NCBI RefSeq assembly: GCF_004168255.1
Contig: NZ_SEWG01000001.1
Coordinates: 434,001-498,000 of the forward strand
Origin: Mucilaginibacter terrigena
GTDB lineage: Bacteria; Bacteroidota; Bacteroidia; Sphingobacteriales; Sphingobacteriaceae
Length of the DNA: 64,000 nucleotides
Direction of reading: 5' to 3'
The position numbers were made by a program, and so were the translations under genes. The notes below the pieces were generated by a model that had not been told where the DNA came from, ran no database searches, and saw nothing but the letters and a program-made list of their open reading frames with translations. Positions 34,707 through 42,214 of the stretch are shown here, in pieces. Position 1 is the first letter of the stretch. The number at the start of each line of letters is the position of its first letter.

Positions 34707-36833
34707 GTCTGTACGGACGTGATGATTGGCCAGCCTAAGGCTGATAAAAAAGGTAGTGCCAATGTTGGCGTTGCTCTCGAACCAGATCCTGCCGTTATGC
34801 TTTTCCATGATCTGCCGGCAGATGGACAGGCCTAAGCCGAACGATTTTTCGCCCGATGTGCCCGGCCTTTGCGCACTGGTAAACATATTAAAAACCTGGT
34901 CTTTTAACTTCTCAGGTATCCCAATGCCATTATCTTTTACCGCCACAATAATTTTCCCGCTGTGTTCGGCAACCTTTACCTGTATGGTGCCCCCGCTTGG
35001 GCTAAATTTAATGGCGTTGCTTATCAGGTTACTAATAACCCGCCAGATCTTTTCCCTGCTAATGTAAAGTTCCTGCTGTTTATCCATGGTTTCCAGCAGT
35101 ATGGTCTGACCTTTTTCAGCGGCTTTAAACCTCAATAATTCGACACTGTTGCTCACCAGCGAATTGATCTCCACATTCTCTAAATTTAACTCTATCGAGG
35201 CCATGTTGGTGGCTTCCAGTATCTCGTTGATCAGTTCGAGCGAGTTTATGGAGGTTTCTTTCACCAGGTTTATCAGTTCTTTTTGTTCTTCGGTATATTC
35301 ATCATCGGCCATCATTGATGTTAACGATGCTATACCGCCTATAGGGTTTCGCAGGTCGTGCGCTACGGTACGCAATATGCGGTCTTTCTCCTGGCTGCCG
35401 TTATTCAACTCGCTTAGGGTGTTTTCTAAAATGGCGTTTTGCTGGTTTATTTGCTGGTTAAGCAGGTTTACCGTTTGCACATCCTGTTTTGAACGTTTCC
35501 AGTTGCGGTACACCAAAAAAATGATGATAAGCGCCATCGCGCCAAAAAACAAGGTAACATACAGGTAAATTCCCTGCAGCTTATTATCGTTGCTAAGGGC
35601 GTCAATTTCGTGCTGCTTTTCGTAATTGGCCAGTTGCTGGTTCACATCTGTTTCCATCAGCAGGCTGGCCCGTTGCGTAAGCGAATCCTTTAGTACATTA
35701 TACCGCTGGATATGGGTAATAGCCTGTTTCAGCTCATCCTTTTTAACATAGTAGTTGCCTAATAAGCGATGGTAGTCGGCCTCGGCATCAGGGTTTTTAA
35801 CGGTATCTAACTGATTGCGAAGATTGCCCAATAAAGCGTATAGTAAATCGTTTTGATTAGTATTAAGGTATAATTGGCCCAACTTTACTTCAGATAACTC
35901 GGCATCGTGGTTATCGTAGCCTTTTTGCAGGTTTATGGCAATACTCTTTTTCAGCAACTCAATGGCCTGGTTGTTTAACCCTTTCTGCACGTAAGTTTCG
36001 GCCTTGTTGCCATACACCACACCGCGTGCCATATCAAGGTGCAGCTTGCGGTCGGGAAAATGCTTCGCGTTATCGTTTATCAGCTTAAGGGCCTTATCAA
36101 AATAAACAATGGCGCTATCGTTATCATTGTTGTGTTTATAGCTTAAGCCTATGTTATCAAGCAGCTCCTGCCTGCGGTAAAAGCTTACAAAATCGGCTTT
36201 GCCTGCAACTTCGGTAACATTAGTTTTATAACTATCCTTAAAATAATTGGCGGCGAGTTTATAATGCCCTTTTTTATACATGATCATCCCCATACGGTAG
36301 GTATAATCGGCAAGGGCGCGCAGGTTCACATAATTTTTACCGGTAAGGTAGCCCTGGTAGTACGATTGGTAGGCATCTGTAAATTGTTTCAGTTCAAAAA
36401 AAGCATCGCCGCGGGCAAAGTTGGCTTCAGCAAAATTCATAGAGTATTGCTTTGGGTTAACGCTTTGGTTAGCCATGGCAAGCATACTATCGGCGTATAT
36501 CAGGCCTTTATTATAATCGTTTTTTAGCTTTTGATAATGGATGTAATTGAACGCGTAATAGCGGAACCTATCGTTAATGGTGGGGTTTTGCAGCCGGTGA
36601 AATGCCGAGTCCATAAAATGAAGGGCGCGGTCCGCATCGTTCTTCGCCCAAATTTTATCTGCCTCGGTTTGTATCGCCAGGTACTCGTCAGAATAATTGC
36701 CCTTATCGGCGCTTTTTTTGGCACACGACGATAAAAGGATCAGAAAAGCATAAAGCCAAACATGCCTTGTTGAGATCTGGGCAAAATGGTCTTTAAAACA
36801 AATCAAAGCAGTAAGTATTAGCAGGTACAACAA
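34674..36833 (-). CDS. TPR-containing sensor histidine kinase
   Basis: A 719-aa hybrid of a periplasmic TPR sensor and a cytoplasmic kinase. The N terminus is a hydrophobic signal segment with a possible lipobox (LLSSCAKK). TPR repeats fill about residues 50-400, a transmembrane helix lies near 425-445 (LYVTLFFGAMALIIIFLVY), a short coiled coil follows, then HisKA with the phospho-histidine in VAHDLRNPIGG, and HATPase_c with N box NLISNAIKFS, DNGIGIP and FGLGLSICRQ. No response regulator is adjacent. The signal is unknown. Confidence 0.9.
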   Translation of the reverse strand: MLYLLILTALICFKDHFAQISTRHVWLYAFLILLSSCAKKSADKGNYSDEYLAIQTEADKIWAKNDADRALHFMDSAFHRLQNPTINDRFRYYAFNYIHYQKLKNDYNKGLIYADSMLAMANQSVNPKQYSMNFAEANFARGDAFFELKQFTDAYQSYYQGYLTGKNYVNLRALADYTYRMGMIMYKKGHYKLAANYFKDSYKTNVTEVAGKADFVSFYRRQELLDNIGLSYKHNNDNDSAIVYFDKALKLINDNAKHFPDRKLHLDMARGVVYGNKAETYVQKGLNNQAIELLKKSIAINLQKGYDNHDAELSEVKLGQLYLNTNQNDLLYALLGNLRNQLDTVKNPDAEADYHRLLGNYYVKKDELKQAITHIQRYNVLKDSLTQRASLLMETDVNQQLANYEKQHEIDALSNDNKLQGIYLYVTLFFGAMALIIIFLVYRNWKRSKQDVQTVNLLNQQINQQNAILENTLSELNNGSQEKDRILRTVAHDLRNPIGGIASLTSMMADDEYTEEQKELINLVKETSINSLELINEILEATNMASIELNLENVEINSLVSNSVELLRFKAAEKGQTILLETMDKQQELYISREKIWRVISNLISNAIKFSPSGGTIQVKVAEHSGKIIVAVKDNGIGIPEKLKDQVFNMFTSAQRPGTSGEKSFGLGLSICRQIMEKHNGRIWFESNANIGTTFFISLRLANHHVRTDLPQQLSEPTA

Positions 36834-36891
36834 ATATAATATTCGCGAAGTACTTCTTACTACTTACAGCTATATTTTTTTACTGCAAATT

Positions 36892-38073
36892 TTATTTAAA
36901 AGCATTTTCGCCCGTAACATCCATCCCCGTAATTAGCAGATGAATGTCGTGTGTACCTTCATACGTAATTACCGACTCAAGGTTCATCATATGCCGCATT
37001 ATTGGGTATTCACCTGTAATACCCATCCCGCCAAGCATCTGGCGTGCTTCGCGGGCTATGTTTATGGCAATTTCAACACTGTTACGTTTAGCCATGGAAA
37101 TCTGTGCAGCAGTTGCCCTGCCCTCATTTTTTAGCGTAGCCAAACGCCAAACTAACAGTTGACCTTTAGTTATCTCGGTTATCATTTCGGCCAGCTTTTT
37201 CTGCTGCAGCTGGAAACCGCCTATCGGCCTGCCAAATTGCACACGCTCTTTTGAATAGCGCAGGGCTGTATCGTAACAATCCATCGCCGCGCCCAAAGCG
37301 CCCCACGCAATACCGTAACGTGCCTGGTTTAGGCAGCCCAGCGGGCCTTTTAAACCCGATACGTTTGGCAATATATTTTCCTTAGGTATTTTCACGTTGT
37401 CAAACACCAACTCGCCGGTAGCCGATGCACGCAACGACCATTTATTATGCGTTTCGGGCGTGGTAAAGCCTTCCATGCCACGTTCTGCGATCAATCCGCG
37501 GATCTTTCCTTCTTCATCCTTGGCCCAAACAATGGCAATATCTGCAAAAGGGGAGTTGGAGATCCACATTTTAGCGCCGTTCAAAACGTAGTGCTCGCCC
37601 GCATCTTTTATATTGGTAACCATGCCGCTCGGGTTCGATCCGTGGTCCGGTTCGGTTAAGCCAAAGCAGCCCATCAGCTCGCCGCTGGCCAGTTTGGGCA
37701 GGTATTTATGTTTTTGTTCTTCGCTGCCATAGGCAAAAATAGGATACATCACCAGCGAGCCCTGCACCGAAGCGGTAGACCGGATACCCGAATCGCCACG
37801 CTCAATTTCCTGCATGATGATGCCGTAAGCCATATAATCCAACCCCGCACCGCCATATTCTACCGGGATGGTTGGGCCAAAAGCGCCTATCTCGGCCAAA
37901 CCTTTTAACAGGTGTTTAGGAAACTCGGCCTTTTGCGCGTAATCCTCAATAACGGGGCTCACTTCCTTCTTCACCCAGTCGCGCACACTGGCGCGGATCA
38001 GCTTATGTTCTTCGCTTAAAAGTTCGTCTAAAAGGTAATAGTCCGGTGCTTCGTACAGGTCGGTTTTAGCCAT
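36892..38073 (-). CDS. gcdH: Acyl-CoA dehydrogenase, glutaryl-CoA dehydrogenase-like
   Basis: FAD flavoenzyme of 393 aa. It has the acyl-CoA dehydrogenase landmarks FGLTEPDHGSNP and MWISNSPFADI, then NKWSLRASATGELVFDNV. The catalytic base is Glu372 in TYEGTHDIH, the position and context characteristic of glutaryl-CoA dehydrogenase (lysine/tryptophan breakdown to crotonyl-CoA). No other lysine-degradation gene is nearby, so the specificity is a family-based inference. Confidence 0.85.
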   Translation of the reverse strand: MAKTDLYEAPDYYLLDELLSEEHKLIRASVRDWVKKEVSPVIEDYAQKAEFPKHLLKGLAEIGAFGPTIPVEYGGAGLDYMAYGIIMQEIERGDSGIRSTASVQGSLVMYPIFAYGSEEQKHKYLPKLASGELMGCFGLTEPDHGSNPSGMVTNIKDAGEHYVLNGAKMWISNSPFADIAIVWAKDEEGKIRGLIAERGMEGFTTPETHNKWSLRASATGELVFDNVKIPKENILPNVSGLKGPLGCLNQARYGIAWGALGAAMDCYDTALRYSKERVQFGRPIGGFQLQQKKLAEMITEITKGQLLVWRLATLKNEGRATAAQISMAKRNSVEIAINIAREARQMLGGMGITGEYPIMRHMMNLESVITYEGTHDIHLLITGMDVTGENAFK

Positions 38074-38226
38074 GGCTCTTGTAATTGGTTGGCCAAATAT
38101 AGGGCATTAAATACCAGTTAAACAAAGCATAAATCGTTGTTTTTGAATACCGCAAGGCACTTTATGCCAAAAAGCAGGTTTAAACGGTTTAAACATATTT
38201 TTTAGGTGTGATTTTTTTTTGAGAAA

Positions 38227-38303
38227 GCCTCACCCCAGCACTCTCCAAAAGAGAGGAGGTAAGATTTTAAAGTCCTCTCCTTTGGAGAGGATTTAGGTGA
38301 GGC
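38227..38303. repeat. Dispersed-type palindromic repeat before folB
   Basis: GCCTCACCCC (38227-38236) with CTCTCC pairs with GGAGAGGATTTAGGTGAGGC (ending 38303); the core contains CTCTCCAAAAGAGAGG and CCTCTCCTTTGGAGAGG. It is a typical intergenic palindrome, separated from folB by 34 bases. Confidence 0.75.
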
Positions 38304-38337
38304 TATTAAACCTCCAAATAATCCCTTACTTTTGAAC

Positions 38338-38694
38338 ATGATAAAAGTAGCTTTACAAGGCGCCGAGTTTTATGCTTATCACGGTTTTTACCACGAAGAG
38401 CAATTGATAGGCACACACTTTTTGGTTGATGTGCAGGTTGGTTTTTATGCCGATATTGATTTAGACAAGGACAACTTAAGCAACACCGTAAACTACGAAA
38501 TGCTGTACGCTATTATTGAGCAGGAGATGAAACATACCCGCAAAGTGATAGAAACAGTTGCCCAGGCCATACTTAACCGGGTGAAAACAGAGTTTACTTT
38601 TATAGAGATGGCCGAGGTAACCATTAAAAAGCAGCGCCCCCCTTTTAGCGGCCCTATAAAACAATCGGTTATTACGCTTAGTTACCAAAAATAA
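38338..38694 (+). CDS. folB: Dihydroneopterin aldolase
   Basis: Cleaves 7,8-dihydroneopterin to 6-hydroxymethyl-7,8-dihydropterin in folate synthesis. It has 118 aa from the ATG at 38338 (a TTG two codons earlier is possible). Family motifs are YAYHGFYHEEQLIGTHFLVD near the N terminus, the central YEMLYAIIEQEM, and VTIKKQRPPF near the C terminus with the catalytic lysine. The next gene starts 8 bases later. Confidence 0.93.
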   Translation: MIKVALQGAEFYAYHGFYHEEQLIGTHFLVDVQVGFYADIDLDKDNLSNTVNYEMLYAIIEQEMKHTRKVIETVAQAILNRVKTEFTFIEMAEVTIKKQRPPFSGPIKQSVITLSYQK

Positions 38695-38702
38695 CAGTCC
38701 AC

Positions 38703-40100
38703 ATGACCTATAATAAAATTACCGGCGATATACTTGCACAGTTCACCAATATAGTTGGCAATGATGCCATATTAACTTCGCCTGCGGAAATAGCAGATTA
38801 CAGCCACGATGAAACCGAAGACCTGGTTTATTACCCCGAAGTAGTGGTAAAGCCGCAAACGGTAGAGCAGGTTTCGCAATTGATGAAGATTTGTAATGAG
38901 CAGCTTATACCTGTTACCCCGCGCGGCGCAGGCACAGGTTTAGCGGGCGGGGCATTGGCCGTAAACGGTGGTTTAATGATCTCTATGGAGCGTTTTAACC
39001 ATATCCTGGATATCGACGAGCAAAACCTCCAGGCTACCGTTGAGCCGGGTGTTATTACCGAGTTATTCATGAACGCCGTTGCCGAAAAAGGACTGCTATA
39101 CCCGGTTGACCCTGCAAGTAAAGGCAGTTGCTTTATTGGTGGCAATGTAGCCAATTGCAGCGGCGGGCCGCGTGTGGTAAAATACGGAACCATCCGCGAG
39201 TATGTGTTAAACCTGGAGGTTGTTTTACCTACGGGCGAGGTGATATGGACGGGGGCTAATACGCTTAAATACGCATCGGGCTATAATTTAACGCAGTTAT
39301 TGATAGGATCGGAGGGCACGTTAGGCATTGTTACCAAGATAGTGACCAAATTGATACCGCGGCCAACGCTGGACGCGTTGATGCTGGCGTCGTTTCCATC
39401 AAACGAGGATGCCTGCGCGGCGGTATCGGCTATTTTTAGGGCGGGGGTAGTGCCATCGGGTTTAGAGTTTATGGAGCGCAGGGGTATTGAATGGGTAATA
39501 GAGCACGACGGTATCACCTTCGACCTGAAGGATGGGATAGAGGCCTTTTTGCTGATAGAAGCCGACGGCACCAACCAGGAAGTAATATTTGCAGACTGCG
39601 AAAAGATCAACGAGGTTTTAGAGCAGCATAACTGCCAGGATGTGCTGTTTGCAGATACATCGGCACAAAAGGAAGAACTTTGGCGCATCAGGCGTACCAT
39701 GGCGGTATCAGTAAAATCAAACTCCATTTATAAGGAAGAAGATACCGTAGTGCCCCGCGCCGCATTACCAAAACTGATCAAAGGGATCAAGGAGATAGGC
39801 GCCAAATATGGCTTTGAATCAGTTTGTTACGGCCATGCCGGCGACGGCAACCTGCACGTAAATATCATTAAAGCGGGCATGAGCGACGACGACTGGAATA
39901 ACAAATTAAAAGACGGCATCACCGAGGTATTTGAGCTAACCGTCGCCTTAGGCGGCACCCTATCGGGCGAGCATGGCATCGGGCTGGTACAAAAAGGCTT
40001 TATGCACCTCAAATATACACCTATACATTTCGCTATCTGGAAAGGTATCAAAGCTATTTTTGACCCCAACGGGATCCTGAACCCCGGGAAGATTTTTTAG
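38703..40100 (+). CDS. FAD-linked 2-hydroxyacid oxidase (GlcD / D-lactate dehydrogenase type)
   Basis: A 465-aa VAO/PCMH-type flavoprotein. It has the FAD-binding block TPRGAGTGLAGGALAV and GSCFIGGNVANCSGGPRVVK, then GSEGTLGIVT, and in the C-terminal FAD-oxidase domain CYGHAGDGNLHVN and LSGEHGIGLVQKGF. These match GlcD-like glycolate oxidases and D-lactate dehydrogenases; the two are not separable by eye. It follows folB by 8 bases, but no functional link is evident. Confidence 0.88.
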   Translation: MTYNKITGDILAQFTNIVGNDAILTSPAEIADYSHDETEDLVYYPEVVVKPQTVEQVSQLMKICNEQLIPVTPRGAGTGLAGGALAVNGGLMISMERFNHILDIDEQNLQATVEPGVITELFMNAVAEKGLLYPVDPASKGSCFIGGNVANCSGGPRVVKYGTIREYVLNLEVVLPTGEVIWTGANTLKYASGYNLTQLLIGSEGTLGIVTKIVTKLIPRPTLDALMLASFPSNEDACAAVSAIFRAGVVPSGLEFMERRGIEWVIEHDGITFDLKDGIEAFLLIEADGTNQEVIFADCEKINEVLEQHNCQDVLFADTSAQKEELWRIRRTMAVSVKSNSIYKEEDTVVPRAALPKLIKGIKEIGAKYGFESVCYGHAGDGNLHVNIIKAGMSDDDWNNKLKDGITEVFELTVALGGTLSGEHGIGLVQKGFMHLKYTPIHFAIWKGIKAIFDPNGILNPGKIF

Positions 40101-40324
40101 ATTTCAGATATGCGGATTTCAAATGTGCAGATTGCAGAAGGGCAGGCACCCTCGACTTTATCCTGTCGTACTGAACGTAGTGAAGTATCTGTTTGCCAAT
40201 AAGCATAGCGGATGGCGTAAAGTGGACCCATTCGCTATCGATCAGGGCGACAAAAGAATTTAACCGCGTAGCGTAGATCTGTACACCTGAAATTTGCACA
40301 CCCGCACACCCGCACATCCGCAGC
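40101..40324. repeat. Two-armed short-unit element with an inner palindromic fragment
   Basis: The left arm (about 40103-40138) has GATATGCGG, ATTTCAAATGTGCAGATTGC. The right arm (about 40280-40323) has complementary TGAAATTTGCACACCCGCAC and CACATCCGCAG. The arms are 140 bases apart. Between them lies a fragment of another repeat (GTACTGAACGTAGTGAAGTA). No gene is present. The ATGTGCRR unit is shared with 8172-8204. Confidence 0.65.
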
Positions 40325-40770
40325 CTAATTCGTATTCAATATCAACCTTGGCTCGTCGTAATCTATCATATTCTTACGGCCTTCTTTGGGGATAGAGATG
40401 GATTTATTGGTGGCGTAATCGTAGCTGATGCAAACCGTTTTGCAGGTAGTGCAGATCTCGTCGCCTTTATCGCTTGTTTTAACCAGAACATGCATAATAT
40501 CAAAACTGCTATTACCTATGCGGATAACCCGCACATAGCAAACCAGGCTATCATCAACGGTAACCGGTTTTAAATAATTGATCTCTGACCGGCCTACCAC
40601 AATACCTATCTCTTTAAGGTCCCATTTTACCACATCGCGCCAGTAGTTAAAGCGCGCTACCTCAAAATAGGTAAGATACACCGCGTTGTTAACGTGCCCG
40701 CGCGCATCGATATCCGAAAAACGAATGGTGATATCGGTTTGTATTTATAATCGGTTAGTTTTTCAGCCAT
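40325..40770 (-). pseudogene. Acyl-CoA thioesterase (hotdog, YbgC-like) with an apparent -1 frameshift near its start
   Basis: The 4HBT hotdog thioesterase is recognisable (FSDIDARGHVNNAVYLTYFE on the minus strand, with the catalytic Asp in the SDIDARGHVNNA motif). The body frame (stop at 40325) has no start codon upstream of the motif: it meets a TAA first. A natural ATG at 40770 opens MAEKLTDYKYK in another frame, and restoring one A in the AAA run near 40737-40741 joins the two into an intact 148-aa protein, the family size. So this is either a real frameshift or a single-base sequence error. A GTG at 40681 would cut off the active site. Confidence 0.8.
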
Positions 40771-40775
40771 TTTAA

Positions 40776-40817
40776 GACATTTTGTCGGTTTAAATTAAGG
40801 AGTGTAGACATTTTGTC
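40776..40817. promoter_or_regulatory. Two GACATTTTGTC palindromes in the divergent thioesterase/hsp20 region
   Basis: GACATTTTGTC occurs at 40776-40786 and again at 40807-40817, start-to-start spacing 31 bp (about three helical turns). Each copy is itself an inverted repeat (GACA-N3-TGTC). This pattern is typical of a dimeric regulator binding cooperatively. They lie between divergent genes, so either or both could be controlled. No regulator is identified. Confidence 0.6.
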
Positions 40818-40906
40818 TTGCTAAATTGGTTTTTTAACCGTTGGTACAACAGTTGAACATACCTCTGCAAATTAACAAAAACAATATTTAAAGGAGATAT
40901 AAAACC

Positions 40907-41344
40907 ATGACATTAGTAAAATTTAACAACGGATTAAAAAACGGCGCGAACCCATTCTTTAACGATGTATTCGATTCTTTATTGAACGATTCATTTATAG
41001 GCGATAAGTTGGTAAGCCGCGTGCCTGCAGTTAACATTGCCGAAAATGATAACGAATTCCATATTGAGCTGGCTGTACCGGGCTTAAAGAAAGAAGACTT
41101 TAAGATAAACCTGGATAAAAACGTGTTAACTATATCGGCAGAAAAGAAAGCCGAAGAAAATGTTGAGCCAAAAAAATACAGCAAACGCGAATACAGCTAC
41201 AGCTCGTTCGTAAGGTCATTTACCTTGCCCGATTCTGTTGATCATTCGAAAATTGAAGCGGATTACACAGACGGCATTTTAAAATTGACCGTAGCAAAAA
41301 GAGAAGAAGCTAAATTTCAATCAAGAGAAATAGCAGTTAAATAA
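40907..41344 (+). CDS. Hsp20/alpha-crystallin small heat-shock protein
   Basis: A 145-aa small heat-shock chaperone. The alpha-crystallin domain spans about residues 38-138 (VNIAENDNEFHIELAVPGLK, with GLKKEDFKINL and YSYSSFVRSFTLPDSVD). An N-terminal phenylalanine-rich segment precedes it. It binds unfolding proteins without ATP. The start is preceded by a strong Shine-Dalgarno (AAGGAGATAT, 40891-40900), exceptional in this window, fitting a protein made quickly in bursts under stress. Confidence 0.95.
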   Translation: MTLVKFNNGLKNGANPFFNDVFDSLLNDSFIGDKLVSRVPAVNIAENDNEFHIELAVPGLKKEDFKINLDKNVLTISAEKKAEENVEPKKYSKREYSYSSFVRSFTLPDSVDHSKIEADYTDGILKLTVAKREEAKFQSREIAVK

Positions 41345-41347
41345 ATT

Positions 41348-41418
41348 GATTTCGGATTTGTGATCTTCGATTTCGGATTTACAATGTTCCGAAATCCCAC
41401 ATCCGCAATCCGAAATTT
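41348..41418. repeat. Two-armed hairpin of GATTTCGG-type units after hsp20
   Basis: The left arm (41348-41382) has two copies of GATTTCGGATT. The right arm (41389-41418) has the complements (CCGAAATCC, AATCCGAAATTT). The same unit appears as a single arm at 62382-62420. Confidence 0.7.
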
Positions 41419-41447
41419 TAAAGAGTGTTTTCATAAGTTGGTTTAGT

Positions 41448-41484
41448 AAAAAGGCCGCATCCTTAACAGGGGCGGCCTTTTCTT
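41448..41484 (+). terminator. Terminator after hsp20
   Basis: AAAGGCCGC (41450-41458) pairs with GCGGCCTTT (41472-41480), with A before and T after. A strong stem between convergent hsp20 and yajQ; it works on both strands. Confidence 0.85.
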
Positions 41485-41490
41485 ATAGTG

Positions 41491-41564
41491 GATCTTAGAT
41501 GTACGATTTTTAGATTTTAAGCGCAGGGCTTCCAATCGTAAATCTAAAATCGGATATCGTAAAC
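41491..41564. repeat. Two-armed short-unit hairpin near the yajQ stop
   Basis: ACGATTTTTAGATTT (from about 41502) pairs with AAATCTAAAATCGG (ending near 41553), with flanking loose complementarity to 41491 and 41564. Units are GAT(C/T)TTAGAT-like 8-mers. Confidence 0.6.
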
Positions 41565-41567
41565 TTT

Positions 41568-42059
41568 TTAATTACGCATATTAATATACTGTAGCGGCTG
41601 CCCAAAATCCTCGGTGCGGCACAGGCTTATCACGGCTTGCAGGTCATCTATCTTTTTGGCGGTAACGCGCACCTGATCGTCCATAATGGCGGCCTGCACC
41701 TTAAGGTTGCTGTCTTTTATCTTCTTCACTATTTTTTTTGCGGCTTCCTTATCAATACCCTCTTTGATCTTTACCTCCTTGCGGATCATGTTGCCTGATG
41801 CGTACTGGTCTTTACCAAAGTCAAGCGCTTTTGGGTCAAGGTTCTGCTTCACCATACGGCTTATTATCGAATCTACTATGGCTTTTAAGCGCATATCATC
41901 CTCGGTAACTATGGTTACCTCGTTGGTTTTTTTATCAAGATCGATAGTGCTTTTTGAGCCGTTAAAATCGTAGCGGTTCAAAATTTCCTTTTTAGCGGTA
42001 TTGATAGCGTTGTCCAGCGTTTGGCCGTCTATCTTGCTTACTATATCAAATGAAGGCAT
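41568..42059 (-). CDS. yajQ: YajQ family nucleotide-binding protein
   Basis: A 163-aa protein with two ferredoxin-like domains. The N terminus (MPSFDIVSKID, after a spurious upstream extension to 42116) is family-typical, as are KKEILNRYDFNGSKSTIDLD and KKIVKKIKDSNLKVQAAIMD. Some YajQ proteins bind cyclic di-GMP, but others are known mainly as RNA- or phage-related nucleotide-binding proteins; the ligand is not known here. Confidence 0.93.
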   Translation of the reverse strand: MPSFDIVSKIDGQTLDNAINTAKKEILNRYDFNGSKSTIDLDKKTNEVTIVTEDDMRLKAIVDSIISRMVKQNLDPKALDFGKDQYASGNMIRKEVKIKEGIDKEAAKKIVKKIKDSNLKVQAAIMDDQVRVTAKKIDDLQAVISLCRTEDFGQPLQYINMRN

Positions 42060-42214
42060 AATATTGGTTTTTGTGATTAACGCAAAGCTAATGTAAGATT
42101 TGCATACACCGTACACATCGCCCTATATTAAATTTAATATTTAAAACATCTTAAATTGCAGATAAGTTAATATTAACTTAACAAATAAATAAGCAGCTTT
42201 GTGGCTGTAGCTAT

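Noticed and set aside
38327..38334. TACTTTTG as a promoter for folB
   Set aside because: It lies so close to the ATG at 38338 that the expected start site would fall inside the gene.
40325..40681. Thioesterase starting at GTG 40681
   Set aside because: That start would remove the catalytic FSDIDARGHVNN motif, which is clearly encoded just upstream in the same frame.
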